DNA of 64,000 nucleotides, taken from positions 248,001-312,000 of the forward strand of contig JAGQRW010000007.1 in the NCBI GenBank assembly GCA_020425085.1. Direction: 5' to 3'. This document shows, piece by piece, positions 46,026 through 57,229 of this stretch; position 1 is the stretch's first letter; every line of letters starts with the position of its first letter. This DNA comes from Paracoccaceae bacterium. GTDB taxonomy: Bacteria > Pseudomonadota > Alphaproteobacteria > Rhodobacterales > Rhodobacteraceae. The notes beneath the pieces were generated by a model. The model was given only the letters and a program-made list of their open reading frames with translations. It was not told the origin of the DNA and ran no database searches. The position numbers and the translations under genes were made by a program.

Positions 46026-47918
46026 ATGACATACCGCGAAGTTTATGAAGGCTGGAAGGCCAACCCCGAAGCATTCTGGATGCAACAGGCCGAGGCGATT
46101 GATTGGGTGAAAAAACCCTCCAAGGCGCTGTTTGCCGATAATGCGCCGTTTTATGAGTGGTACAAGGATGCCGAGGTAAACACGTGTTACAACGCGGTAG
46201 ACCGGCATGTTCTGGCGGGCAATGGCAAGCGTCTGGCGATCATCTATGATAGCCCGGTTACCGGAGCAAAGGCCAAGATCACCTATCAGGAATTGCAGGA
46301 TAAGACCGCGCGTCTTGCCGGTGCTCTTCGCGCCAAAGGGGTGGAAAAAGGTGATCGGGTGATCATCTATATGCCCATGGTGCCCGAGGCATTGGTGGCG
46401 ATGTTGGCCTGCACGAGGATCGGTGCCATTCATTCGGTCGTGTTCGGCGGATTTGCCGCCAATGAGCTGGCAACCCGCATTGATGATGCCGCCCCAAAAG
46501 CCATCATCGCCGGGTCGTGCGGGGTCGAACCGGGCCGCGTGGTGGCTTATAAACCGCTATTGGACGGGGCGATTGATCTGGCAGTTCACAAGCCGGAATT
46601 CTGTGTGATCCTGCAACGCGAAATGGCAAAGGCCGATCTGATTGCGGGCCGCGATTTTGATTGGGACGAGGTGCAAGAAGGCGTTGAACCAGCCGAATGC
46701 GTACCGGTCAGCGGCGATCATCCCGCCTATGTTCTTTATACATCCGGCACCACCGGCAAACCCAAGGGGGTGATCCGCCCCACTGCCGGACATCTGGTGG
46801 CCCTCAACTGGTCGATGAAAAATGTCTATGACATCAATCCAGGCGAGGTATTCTGGGCCGCATCCGATGTCGGCTGGGTGGTTGGACACAGCTATATCTG
46901 CTATGCACCGCTGATTGCCGGCTGCACCACCGTGGTGTTTGAGGGTAAACCCGTGGGTACACCTGATGCCGGCACGTTCTGGCGGGTGATTTCCGAACAT
47001 AACGTCAAGGCACTGTTCACTGCACCGACGGCGTTTCGTGCCATCAAACGGGTGGATCAGAATGGCGAATTCATTGGCAAATACGATCTGAGTTGCATGA
47101 AAACCCTGTTTCTGGCCGGCGAACGGGCCGATCCCGACACCATCACCTGGGCGCAAAATCAACTGGGCATTCCGGTGATCGACCACTGGTGGCAGACCGA
47201 AACCGGTTGGGCGATTGCCGCAAATCCAATGGGAATCGAACATTTGCCGGTGAAACTCGGCTCTCCCTCGGTGGCGATGCCGGGGTATGATATCAGGATC
47301 ATGGATGAGGGCGGCAAAGAGATGGCAACAGGCGAACTTGGTGCCATCGCTGTCAAGTTACCGCTGCCGCCGGGTAACCTTTCGAACCTCTGGAATGCGA
47401 CGGACCGTTATCGGAAATCCTATCTGTCGACCTTTCCCGGTTATTATGAAACCGGCGATGCGGGATACGTTGATGCAGATGGCTATCTTTACATCATGGC
47501 GCGCACCGATGACGTGATCAATGTTGCGGGACATCGCCTGTCTACCGGCGGCATGGAGGAGGTGCTGGCAAGCCATCCCGATGTTGCGGAATGTGCGGTG
47601 ATCGGAGTTTCCGACAGTCTGAAGGGGCAGTTACCCATGGGGTTCCTGTGCCTGAATTCTACCACAGCGCGAGCCAGCGACCAGGTTGTGAAGGAATGCG
47701 TTCAACTGGTTCGCGAACGTATCGGCCCGGTGGCTGCGTTCAAGTTGGCGGTGGTGGTGGAACGGTTGCCCAAAACCCGCTCGGGCAAGATTTTGCGCGC
47801 AACCATGGTCAGCATTGCCGACGGCAAGGATTACAAGATGCCTGCAACCATTGATGATCCGGTGATTCTGGACGAGATAAAAGAGGCACTGGCAGGTCTT
47901 GGTTACCCCGCCGATTGA
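46026..47918 (+). CDS. prpE: Propionate-CoA ligase
   Basis: 630 residues of the acyl-CoA synthetase family. AMP-binding motif LYTSGTTGKPKGVIRP, ADVGWVVGHSY-type SDVGWVVGHSYICYAPL, WWQTETGWAI, hinge and the C-terminal acetylatable lysine in PKTRSGKILRATM. The Gly/Trp-site context (ASDVGWVVGHS) and length favour PrpE over acetyl-CoA synthetase. It makes propionyl-CoA, the substrate for PccAB. It forms an operon with maeB. The terminal Lys suggests control by acylation, as known in the family. Confidence 0.92.
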   Translation: MTYREVYEGWKANPEAFWMQQAEAIDWVKKPSKALFADNAPFYEWYKDAEVNTCYNAVDRHVLAGNGKRLAIIYDSPVTGAKAKITYQELQDKTARLAGALRAKGVEKGDRVIIYMPMVPEALVAMLACTRIGAIHSVVFGGFAANELATRIDDAAPKAIIAGSCGVEPGRVVAYKPLLDGAIDLAVHKPEFCVILQREMAKADLIAGRDFDWDEVQEGVEPAECVPVSGDHPAYVLYTSGTTGKPKGVIRPTAGHLVALNWSMKNVYDINPGEVFWAASDVGWVVGHSYICYAPLIAGCTTVVFEGKPVGTPDAGTFWRVISEHNVKALFTAPTAFRAIKRVDQNGEFIGKYDLSCMKTLFLAGERADPDTITWAQNQLGIPVIDHWWQTETGWAIAANPMGIEHLPVKLGSPSVAMPGYDIRIMDEGGKEMATGELGAIAVKLPLPPGNLSNLWNATDRYRKSYLSTFPGYYETGDAGYVDADGYLYIMARTDDVINVAGHRLSTGGMEEVLASHPDVAECAVIGVSDSLKGQLPMGFLCLNSTTARASDQVVKECVQLVRERIGPVAAFKLAVVVERLPKTRSGKILRATMVSIADGKDYKMPATIDDPVILDEIKEALAGLGYPAD

Positions 47919-48067
47919 AGGCAAAATCCGCTGCGTCGAGGTCGGCTGCATACCTGAAAAATTTGGCTAAAATGTCACACATCGCCTGTTTTACATAACC
48001 CGAGTTCTATACTAGGCTACCCGCATGAGTAGTATGCTCTGGATCAAAACAGCGAATGGCTAATTGC

Positions 48068-48544
48068 ATGAAACAGCATCTGGTTGGTCTTTTTGTACTG
48101 TTGTTCACGATTTTTACCGGTGGTCTGGCTCAGGCCGAAACGGCGCTTACTGTCGGCCCTGCTTCTGGTGGGGCTGAAACAACCTTTACCATAGAAGAGT
48201 TGCTGAAACTCGATCAGGTCGAGATCGTGACGGCGAACGAATTTGTCGATGGCAAGCGGGTGTTTTCCGGCCCGCTGATACGCGACGTGCTCGACATTTC
48301 CCATGCCAATGGTGCGCAACACATACGCATCACCGCCGCCAATGACTATCAAATCGAAATCGACGTGGAAGAGTTTCATAAGTACGATGTCATTCTTGCG
48401 CTCAGCATGGATGGTGTCGCGCTTTCGCGGCGCGACAAGGGGCCGATCTGGCTGATCTATCCGATGAGCGATTTCGTGGAATTGCAGGATCCGGTTTTCA
48501 ACAACCGCCTGATCTGGCAGGTCGTCAAAGTGGAATATTGGTGA
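48068..48544 (+). CDS. Periplasmic SUOX-like (molybdopterin-domain fold) protein lacking cysteine
   Basis: 158 residues: signal peptide (cleavage after LAQA), then a small domain with FTIEELLKLDQVEIVTANEF, VFSGPLIRDVLDI and the ending PIWLIYPMSDFVEL...VVKVEYW. This resembles the oxidoreductase molybdopterin-binding fold but is much shorter and has no Cys in the mature part, so a molybdenum cofactor cannot be bound in the sulfite-oxidase way. The stop overlaps the next kinase gene (GTGA), suggesting a role as its periplasmic sensor partner. An in-frame ATG at 48056 is an alternative start. Confidence 0.75.
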   Translation: MKQHLVGLFVLLFTIFTGGLAQAETALTVGPASGGAETTFTIEELLKLDQVEIVTANEFVDGKRVFSGPLIRDVLDISHANGAQHIRITAANDYQIEIDVEEFHKYDVILALSMDGVALSRRDKGPIWLIYPMSDFVELQDPVFNNRLIWQVVKVEYW

Positions 48545-50235
48545 ACAGATTTTCCAAATTCACCCGCCCCACAGTATTTGCGATCATCATCCTTACCGTT
48601 GCGGTCGCAGCGGTAGGGTTTTTTGTCGTCCGCAGCGATATCGAAAACATGCGCAGGGCAGGGCGGGAAAACCTGTTATGGGATGCCTCGCAGGTCGAGG
48701 TTGAACTGATGCGTCTGCAACGCCTGCTGGCGGATGTGGAACACAACGATCCGAACAGCGCCACGCCCGATCAGGTCAATGATCGGTTCGACATTCTCTG
48801 GAGTCGCGTCGCGCTGTTTCAACAAGGGGCAGTCGGTGCCCGACTGACCGCCTATGATTCCGCCAGCGGAACCGTGGCGCGATTGTTTGCCGCGATGATG
48901 GAGGTGGAGCCTTTGGTGGTTGGCCTGAAGGAAGGCGATCACGAAACCGCACAACAGGTACAGGCAGTGCTGGCACCGTTTTCCCCCGAGTTGCGCAACC
49001 TCATCCGAACGGTTCTGCACGGGGAAGAGGAAATCAATGCCGAGTTGCGGGAAAACCTGTCCAACAGTTCGACCGTATTGACCGCCCTCAGTATCGTTGC
49101 GGTATTTGCCAGTATGCTGATGATCTTCATGTTCGCCCGCGACAGCAACCGTTTTCGTGCGCTGGCAGAAGCAAACGCAAACCTTCTTGCCGCTTCGGAT
49201 CGTGCCAGTCAGGCCAAGTCACAGTTTCTGGCGATGATGAGCCATGAGCTGCGCACGCCGATGAACGGCGTTCTGGGGCATCTGGCGCTGGTCAAGCAGC
49301 GCGGGCTTAGCCCAAACCAGGACCGCCTGATCGAACAGGCCGAACGTTCCGGCCAGCAGATGATCAGCCTTCTGGCTGATATCCTGGATTTCTCGGCGTT
49401 GCAGGATGATCGCCTGAAACTTGAAAGCAAGCCGTTCGACCCGCGTGATCTGGTCGCCGCAGTCGGCGATACGTTCCGCCCTGTAGCATCGCGCGAAGGG
49501 ATCGAGTTCAGCGCCCATGCCAGTGACGATTGCCCATCTCGGGTGATCGGTGATTTTGGCCGTTTGCGCCAGGCGCTGACGCATCTGGCGACCTATCTTC
49601 TGGAAACCGCCGGCACCCGCAATCTTGCGCTGGAGGTCGGGTACAGGGATGGGTGGCTGAATGTGTCGCTGTCCTTTGCCTATAGTCAAAGTGGCGGCGA
49701 GTGGTATCCGGAGCTGATCATGGGTGAAACCCGAGAAGGCTCGGACGTTTTCGCCTCGGAGGCTTTGGGTCCGGCGGTATCGCGCGGGCTGATCAAACGT
49801 ATGGGCGGTTGCACCAAACTGGATACACCTTCGGACGACCGCATCGCCGTTCTGGTTGGCGTTCCCGCAAGGGAACTGGTGCTGGATGTGCTGTTGATCC
49901 GAACCATTTGCCAGTCAAGCGCGCTGGAAGCGATCTGCAAGGCATCGTTCCGGCGCGAGGATATCCGCTTTCTCGATGAAGACAGCACATTGCAGCCGCA
50001 TGTGGTGATGCTGGAAGCGGGCGGCGAGCAGGAGGTTGCGCAGGTTGCCAAGGCGGTCGCTGCCTACCCTGAGGCAATTCTGGTGGCATTGGGTCGGCCC
50101 AGGAACCCTGACGATTTCGATGATATCGTCGACGTTCCGATTGATGTTTCTTATGTGCGCACGGCCGGCTTCATGAACCTGACCAAAGGCATGACAAATG
50201 TTGCCTCGTCAGACAATTTGCGATATGCAAAGTAG
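48541..50235 (+). CDS. Membrane histidine kinase with degenerate ATPase and receiver domains
   Basis: 564 residues from GTG 48541. Two membrane helices (about 12-32 and 180-200) enclose a periplasmic sensor region. HisKA is intact, with FLAMMSHELRTPMNGVLGH near 235. The CA domain is not: the N-box reads RLRQALTHLATYLLETA without the Asn pair, and neither a DxGxG nor a GxGLGL box exists. The C-terminal receiver-like domain has VVMLEAGG, Glu in place of the phospho-Asp. It may thus be phosphorylated in trans by the kinase encoded 17 bp downstream. Confidence 0.88.
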   Translation: MNRFSKFTRPTVFAIIILTVAVAAVGFFVVRSDIENMRRAGRENLLWDASQVEVELMRLQRLLADVEHNDPNSATPDQVNDRFDILWSRVALFQQGAVGARLTAYDSASGTVARLFAAMMEVEPLVVGLKEGDHETAQQVQAVLAPFSPELRNLIRTVLHGEEEINAELRENLSNSSTVLTALSIVAVFASMLMIFMFARDSNRFRALAEANANLLAASDRASQAKSQFLAMMSHELRTPMNGVLGHLALVKQRGLSPNQDRLIEQAERSGQQMISLLADILDFSALQDDRLKLESKPFDPRDLVAAVGDTFRPVASREGIEFSAHASDDCPSRVIGDFGRLRQALTHLATYLLETAGTRNLALEVGYRDGWLNVSLSFAYSQSGGEWYPELIMGETREGSDVFASEALGPAVSRGLIKRMGGCTKLDTPSDDRIAVLVGVPARELVLDVLLIRTICQSSALEAICKASFRREDIRFLDEDSTLQPHVVMLEAGGEQEVAQVAKAVAAYPEAILVALGRPRNPDDFDDIVDVPIDVSYVRTAGFMNLTKGMTNVASSDNLRYAK

Positions 50236-50252
50236 ATAAATGCAACTTTAAG

Positions 50253-51872
<1,620 letters not shown>

Positions 51873-51891
51873 TGACGGACCGGACCAATCG

Positions 51892-53277
51892 ATGAACCCA
51901 CCGCTGCTATTGGTCGAGGATATGCCATCCTTGCAGATGGTATATAAGGCTGTGCTGCAAAAAGCCGGGTTTCAGGTGGAATGCGCCGGCACTGCCGAAG
52001 AAGGTCTGCGATTGTTTCGCGAACTTGATCCCCGGGTGGTGTTGCTTGATCTGATGCTGCCGGATCTGTGTGGTCTGAAGCTGATGGATCAGTTGCTGGC
52101 CATCAACCAGGATGCGCGCGTGATCGTGATCACCGCCAACGGTTCCATCAACAAGGCGGTCGAGGCGATGCGCGCCGGGGCGTTCGAATTTCTGGTAAAA
52201 CCGTTTGATGAGGCACGCCTGATCGGCGTCATCGAAAATGCCGAGATCGAGGTCAGGCCAAGGGCGCAGGCGCTGCCAGCGGTTGAAGGGGTTTCGCGCT
52301 ATCACGGCTTTATCGGTTCGTCACCGAAAATGCGCAAGGTCTACAACAAGATAAATTCGATCAGCGGGTCGATGGCGACGGTGTTCATCTCGGGCGAGAG
52401 CGGCACCGGTAAAGAGGTTTGCGCCCAGGCGGTGCATGATACTTCGATGCGCGCGCGCGGGCCGTTCGTGCCGCTAAATTGTGGTGCAATCCCTTCGGAT
52501 TTGCTGGAATCCGAGGTGTTCGGGCATCTGAAGGGCTCATTCACCGGTGCGATTGGCGACAAGACTGGTGCGGCAGGGGCGGCTGATGGCGGCACGCTGT
52601 TTCTGGATGAAATCTGCGAAATGGATCTGAACCTGCAAACCAAGCTGTTGCGGTTCTTGCAGACATCGACCATCCAACCGGTCGGTTCGGTCACGGCGCG
52701 AAAGGTGAATGTCAGGATCATCTGCGCCACCAACCGCGATCCATATAACGAGGTAAAGGCCGGAAGGTTTCGCGAGGATCTGTTCTACCGCCTGCATGTG
52801 GTGCCGATCCACCTGCCACCGTTGCGCGAACGTGGCGAAGACGTAATCGAAATCGCCGCCAGCCTGTTACAGGAATTCGCGTTGGAGGAAGGACGCGATT
52901 TCAGCGGTCTTTCGCCAGAAGTCGTTCAACTGTTTCGCAAACTGGCATGGCCCGGCAACGTGCGCCAACTGCTGAACGTGCTGCGCAATGTGGTGGTGCT
53001 TAATCCCGGCGGGTTGGTCACCTCGACCATGTTGCCGATGGAGATTTTGCATCTGAGCGAGGAGGATGACCAGGACACTGCGCCCAAGACCTGGACCAAA
53101 ACGGCGGTTGCAGGGCGCGAGTTGAACGGACTGATCGGCCACAGCCTGGCCGAGATCGAACGCCTGGTGATCGAGGAAACCATTGCCCGCAACGACGGTT
53201 CGGTGACAAGGGCAGCGCGCGTGCTGGATGTGTCGCCTTCAACGATCTATCGCAAGCGTGAGGCATGGCAAAACTGA
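51892..53277 (+). CDS. Sigma-54-dependent response regulator (NtrC/LuxO-like)
   Basis: 461 residues. Receiver domain LLLVEDMPSLQMVYKA with phospho-Asp in VVLLDLMLPDLCG (near 53); AAA+ domain with Walker A SGESGTGKE, the sigma-54 contact loop as GSFTGA, Walker B GTLFLDEICEM and arginine finger region; a C-terminal Fis-type HTH (RAARVLDVSPSTIYRKREA). It activates RpoN promoters after phosphorylation. It starts 19 bp after the hybrid kinase. Target genes are not evident here. Confidence 0.93.
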   Translation: MNPPLLLVEDMPSLQMVYKAVLQKAGFQVECAGTAEEGLRLFRELDPRVVLLDLMLPDLCGLKLMDQLLAINQDARVIVITANGSINKAVEAMRAGAFEFLVKPFDEARLIGVIENAEIEVRPRAQALPAVEGVSRYHGFIGSSPKMRKVYNKINSISGSMATVFISGESGTGKEVCAQAVHDTSMRARGPFVPLNCGAIPSDLLESEVFGHLKGSFTGAIGDKTGAAGAADGGTLFLDEICEMDLNLQTKLLRFLQTSTIQPVGSVTARKVNVRIICATNRDPYNEVKAGRFREDLFYRLHVVPIHLPPLRERGEDVIEIAASLLQEFALEEGRDFSGLSPEVVQLFRKLAWPGNVRQLLNVLRNVVVLNPGGLVTSTMLPMEILHLSEEDDQDTAPKTWTKTAVAGRELNGLIGHSLAEIERLVIEETIARNDGSVTRAARVLDVSPSTIYRKREAWQN

Positions 53278-53380
53278 TCAACGCCAGAATTGCCAGTCTG
53301 GGCCGACCACTTGCGTTCGGACCTTGCAAACTGTTCGGCTAATGCGCAGACTCAACCGGCAACAATCCGGAATTCCTGCC

Positions 53381-53773
53381 ATGACCCTGCTGAAAGCCGC
53401 GCAATCCGCACAAAAAAATGCCTATGCACCCTATTCCGGCTTTCGAGTCGGGGCGGCGATTCTGGGCCGATCGGGCGCGATATTTTCCGGCTGCAATGTC
53501 GAAAACGTTGCCTATCCCGAAGGCACCTGCGCCGAGGCGGGGGCGATTGCAGCGATGATCAATGCCGGTGAAAGACGCATCGCCGAGGTACTGGTGATCA
53601 GCGACAGCGCCAGTCCGGTTTCCCCCTGTGGCGGCTGCCGTCAGAAACTGGTGGAATTTGGTTCGACCGATGTGGTGGTAACGATGATTGGCCGAAACGG
53701 GGCCAGGCTGACGATGACGCTGGGCGACTTGCTGCCGGGCGCCTTTTCCGAAGAGCATCTGAAAGGTGTCTGA
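53381..53773 (+). CDS. cdd: Cytidine deaminase
   Basis: 130 residues, tetrameric type: AYAPYSGFRVGAAILG, zinc ligands and catalytic Glu in GTCAEAGAIAAM and SPCGGCRQKLVEF. It deaminates cytidine and deoxycytidine. ATG 53381 gives the family N-terminus. The Arg usual after CAE is Ala here, a mild variation. First gene of cdd-deoA-deoB-upp. Confidence 0.93.
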   Translation: MTLLKAAQSAQKNAYAPYSGFRVGAAILGRSGAIFSGCNVENVAYPEGTCAEAGAIAAMINAGERRIAEVLVISDSASPVSPCGGCRQKLVEFGSTDVVVTMIGRNGARLTMTLGDLLPGAFSEEHLKGV

Positions 53774-53774
53774 G

Positions 53775-55082
53775 ATGGATGCCCGTGCAATCATTGCCGC
53801 CAAACGCGACGGCAAGACATTGAGCGAGGCCGAGTTGCACTGGTTCGCGGATGGGCTGGCGCGAGGACAGGTTTCGGATGCCCAGGCCGGAGCATTCGCC
53901 ATGGCAGTACTGCTGAACGGCATGACCGAGACGGAACGGGTGGCCCTGACATTGGCGATGCGCGATAGCGGCGAGGTGCAGAAATGGGATCTGCCGGGGC
54001 CGGTGCTGGACAAGCATTCAACCGGCGGTGTTGGCGATAACGTGTCGCTGATGCTGGCCCCGGCACTGGCGGTCTGTGGTGCCTATGTGCCGATGATCTC
54101 AGGCCGCGGCCTTGGTCATACCGGTGGTACGCTGGACAAGCTGGAGTCGATTCCGGGTTATCGTTCCGAAATCGGCAAGGACGAGCTGCGATGGATGGTC
54201 AGGGAAATCGGTTGCGCCATCGTCGGCGCAGGCGGTGATATCGCACCTGCCGACAAGCGGCTTTACGCCGTGCGCGATGTCACCGGCACGGTCGAAAGCC
54301 GCGACTTGATCACCGCCTCGATCCTGTCAAAAAAGTTGGCGATGGGGCTGGAGGGGCTGGTTCTGGATGTCAAGGTCGGCTCGGGCGCGTTTCTGAGCGG
54401 GGCGGCGGCGGCCGAGGATTTGGCTGGGACGCTGGTTTCGGTGGCCAGAGGTGCCGGTTGCAAGGCGCGGGCGCTGATTACCGATATGAATGAACCGCTG
54501 GCCTCTGCGGCGGGAAATGCGCTTGAAGTTGCCAATGCCATGGCATTTCTGCGTGGCGACGCGGTCGACAGCCGTCTTTGGGATGTGACCGTGGCTCTGG
54601 GAGGCGCCTTGCTGAAAATCGGCGGCTTGTGCAAGGCCGCAGCCGAGGGGCAGGCGATGATTGCTGCGGCGTTTCAAAACGGGGCGGCGGCAGAGCGATT
54701 TGGGCAGATGATTTCAAGGCTGGGCGGGCCGGTCGATTTTATTGAGCGCAGCCATCACTACCTGCCGCAATCGCCGGTAGCGGGTGAAGTTCTGGCCCCG
54801 GCTGGCGGATTTGTGCAGGCGATTGATGTCAAGGCGTTGGGTCTGGCGGTTGTCAGCCTTGGCGGTGGGCGCCAAAACGAGGGTGACCGGTTGAACCTGG
54901 CGGTAGGGTTGCGTGACCTTGCCGGGCGTGGTGCGCATCTGGACGAGGGGGAGCCTTTGGCGGTCGTGCATGCGGCGGATCAGTCCGGGCTGGTGCGGGC
55001 GCGTGATTCGGTGCTGGCGGCCTATTCGATCGGGCCGGAAATCCCCGAGGATTTGCCCTTGATCCTGAAAAGGATCGGCTGA
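53775..55082 (+). CDS. deoA: Thymidine phosphorylase
   Basis: 435 residues, family II pyrimidine nucleoside phosphorylase: [18 protein letters not shown] signature near 78, and [21 protein letters not shown]. It splits thymidine into thymine and deoxyribose-1-phosphate. ATG 53775 lies 1 bp after the cdd stop; GTG 53766 is possible. It overlaps deoB by one base. Confidence 0.95.
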   Translation: MDARAIIAAKRDGKTLSEAELHWFADGLARGQVSDAQAGAFAMAVLLNGMTETERVALTLAMRDSGEVQKWDLPGPVLDKHSTGGVGDNVSLMLAPALAVCGAYVPMISGRGLGHTGGTLDKLESIPGYRSEIGKDELRWMVREIGCAIVGAGGDIAPADKRLYAVRDVTGTVESRDLITASILSKKLAMGLEGLVLDVKVGSGAFLSGAAAAEDLAGTLVSVARGAGCKARALITDMNEPLASAAGNALEVANAMAFLRGDAVDSRLWDVTVALGGALLKIGGLCKAAAEGQAMIAAAFQNGAAAERFGQMISRLGGPVDFIERSHHYLPQSPVAGEVLAPAGGFVQAIDVKALGLAVVSLGGGRQNEGDRLNLAVGLRDLAGRGAHLDEGEPLAVVHAADQSGLVRARDSVLAAYSIGPEIPEDLPLILKRIG

Positions 55083-56287
55083 TGGCGCGGGTGTTCCTGA
55101 CGGTTCTGGATTCGGTTGGCTGCGGTGGTGCACCTGATGCGGCCGATTTTGGCGATCAGGGGTCGAACACCCTTGGCCACATCATCAAAGCCTGTGCCGA
55201 AGGCAAGGCCGAGGAAGACCGGAGCGGGCTGCTGCAAGTGCCCAATCTTGACCGGCTGGGGCTGGGTGCTGCCGTAAGACTGGCCAGCGGTATCGACACG
55301 CCCGGGCTGGTGGCGGAACCGGTCGGTCGCTGGGGGGCAGCAACCGAGGTATCGCGGGGCAAGGATACACCATCGGGCCACTGGGAAATCGCCGGTCTGC
55401 CGGTGCCATGGGACTGGCAATATTTTCCGGATCGGGTTCCGGCCTTTCCAGACCGGGTGGTGGCGCGCGTCTGTCAGTTGGCCAAAGTCGAAGGCATACT
55501 CGGGAATTGTCATGCGCCTGGTACTGCGATCATCGAGGAATTTGCAGCCGAGCACATCCGCACCGGTTGGCCAATCTGTTATACTTCCGCGGACAGCGTT
55601 TTTCAGATTGCCGCGCACGAACAGCATTTCGGGCTGGAACGACTGTTGACGCTGTGCCGCGAACTGGCGCCCTTGTTGCATGAAATGAAGGTCGGCAGGG
55701 TGATTGCGCGGCCGTTTGTCGGCGATCCGGTGCAGGGTTACACGCGAACACCGAACCGCCGGGATTTCGCCATCGAACCGCCGTCCGACACGCTGTGCGA
55801 TCATGTTTCCAGGGGCGGGGGCAAGGTGCATGCGCTGGGCAAGATCAGCGATATTTTTTCCGGGCGTGGCATTGACAGCCATTTCAAGGGCAAGGGTGAT
55901 GAATCGATCCTGAACCACCTGCTGACGCTGATGGGCGAGGCAAACGACGGCGCGCTGGTGTTCACCAACCTGGTCGAATTTGACACGCTTTACGGCCATC
56001 GGCGCGATGTTTCAGGCTATGCCAGAGCGCTGGAATGGTTTGACGGCAGATTGCCGGAACTGTTGGCGATGATGCGAGTGGGCGACCTTGTGATCTTTAC
56101 AGCCGATCATGGGAACGATCCGACCTGGCGAGGCACCGACCATACACGCGAACGGGTGCCGGTGCTGATGGCGGGTGCTGGTTCAGGGGGGATCGGCCTT
56201 TGTGCATTTGCCGATATCGGTGCCACTGCTGCGGCGCATCTGGGGGTTGGCTTCGGCCCGGCCGGGCGCGATCTGCTGAAGGCATGA
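55082..56287 (+). CDS. deoB: Phosphopentomutase
   Basis: 401 residues of the alkaline phosphatase-like metalloenzyme superfamily: [65 protein letters not shown]. It converts deoxyribose-1-phosphate to the 5-phosphate for aldolase cleavage. deoC is not in the window. Confidence 0.96.
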   Translation: MARVFLTVLDSVGCGGAPDAADFGDQGSNTLGHIIKACAEGKAEEDRSGLLQVPNLDRLGLGAAVRLASGIDTPGLVAEPVGRWGAATEVSRGKDTPSGHWEIAGLPVPWDWQYFPDRVPAFPDRVVARVCQLAKVEGILGNCHAPGTAIIEEFAAEHIRTGWPICYTSADSVFQIAAHEQHFGLERLLTLCRELAPLLHEMKVGRVIARPFVGDPVQGYTRTPNRRDFAIEPPSDTLCDHVSRGGGKVHALGKISDIFSGRGIDSHFKGKGDESILNHLLTLMGEANDGALVFTNLVEFDTLYGHRRDVSGYARALEWFDGRLPELLAMMRVGDLVIFTADHGNDPTWRGTDHTRERVPVLMAGAGSGGIGLCAFADIGATAAAHLGVGFGPAGRDLLKA

Positions 56288-56305
56288 AAGGCTGAAGGAT
56301 GCCCT

Positions 56306-56410
56306 CCCGCCTGAAATACGACCTTTGGTCGATTTCAGGCGGGCCCGGCGCGCCCGGCTGGCGCCGGGCGCGCTGCCTCCGGCGGGAGTTCTTGCTGAAC
56401 GATGACAATG
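56306..56410 (+). repeat. Dispersed hairpin element, copy 7 (longest)
   Basis: A long hairpin CCCGCCTGAAATACGACC (56306-56323) / GGTCGATTTCAGGCGGG (56327-56343), one bulge, then GCGCGCCCGGC / GCCGGGCGCGC, then GCCTCCGGCGGGAGTTCTTG with a diverged tail CTGAACGATGACAATG. It sits between deoB and upp, same strand. The remaining gap to upp (56411-56520) shows nothing else clear. Confidence 0.75.
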
Positions 56411-56520
56411 CCTACGAATAATTCGTGGCGGGTCCGTATTTGCCGGTGATTGGCGGTTGGAACGCCGGCGGTGCTGGTTTAGGGTGGCGGGATTGACTTG
56501 CCGTTTTTCTGGGTTTGGCC

Positions 56521-57153
56521 ATGCAGAACCATCTGACCATCGTTGATCATCCACTGGTGCAGCACAAACTGACGCTGATGCGCGAGAAGGAGACTTCGAC
56601 GGCCGTGTTCCGGCAGTTGCTGCGGGAGATTTCGATGTTGCTGGCATATGAGATCACGCGTGGCTTGCCGATGACCACCCGGCGGATCGAAACGCCGCTG
56701 GTGGCGATGGATGCGCCGGTGCTGGAAGGCAAGAAGCTGGCGCTGGTGTCCATTCTACGAGCGGGAAACGGTCTGTTGGATGGTGTTCTGGAACTCATCC
56801 CGTCGGCCAGGGTCGGATTTGTCGGTCTTTACCGTGATGAAAAGACGCTGATGCCGGTGCAGTACTATTTCAAGGTGCCCGAGGGGCTGGACAACCGCAT
56901 GGTGATTGCTGTCGATCCGATGCTGGCGACCGGCAATTCCTCGGCGGCGGCGATTGATCTTTTGAAAAAGGCCGGAGCAACCGATATCCGTTTCTTGTGT
57001 CTGTTGGCGGCACCCGAAGGGGTGGCGCGAATGAAGGCGGCACATCCTGATGTACCGATCGTTACCGCCGCCCTGGATGAGCGGTTGAATGAGGCTGGAT
57101 ACATCCTTCCCGGTCTAGGTGATGCGGGTGATCGGATGTTTGGCACAAAATAA
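56521..57153 (+). CDS. upp: Uracil phosphoribosyltransferase
   Basis: 210 residues: [21 protein letters not shown] and the PRPP-binding [19 protein letters not shown] near 130, with the C-terminal uracil-site [16 protein letters not shown]. It makes UMP from uracil and PRPP, completing salvage of pyrimidines released by the deo genes. ATG 56521 is preferred to TTG 56515. Confidence 0.96.
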   Translation: MQNHLTIVDHPLVQHKLTLMREKETSTAVFRQLLREISMLLAYEITRGLPMTTRRIETPLVAMDAPVLEGKKLALVSILRAGNGLLDGVLELIPSARVGFVGLYRDEKTLMPVQYYFKVPEGLDNRMVIAVDPMLATGNSSAAAIDLLKKAGATDIRFLCLLAAPEGVARMKAAHPDVPIVTAALDERLNEAGYILPGLGDAGDRMFGTK

Positions 57154-57229
57154 GCCGTTTTTCCGCCCTTCGGGTCTTTACTATTGTTTCGCTTTTGGGC
57201 ATTCTCTGTTTCAATAACAGGGGGTAAAA

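Noticed and set aside
48541-50235. The degenerate kinase as a pseudogene
   Set aside because: The frame is intact over 564 codons, HisKA is perfect and start/stop overlaps are kept, so decay is less likely than altered function.
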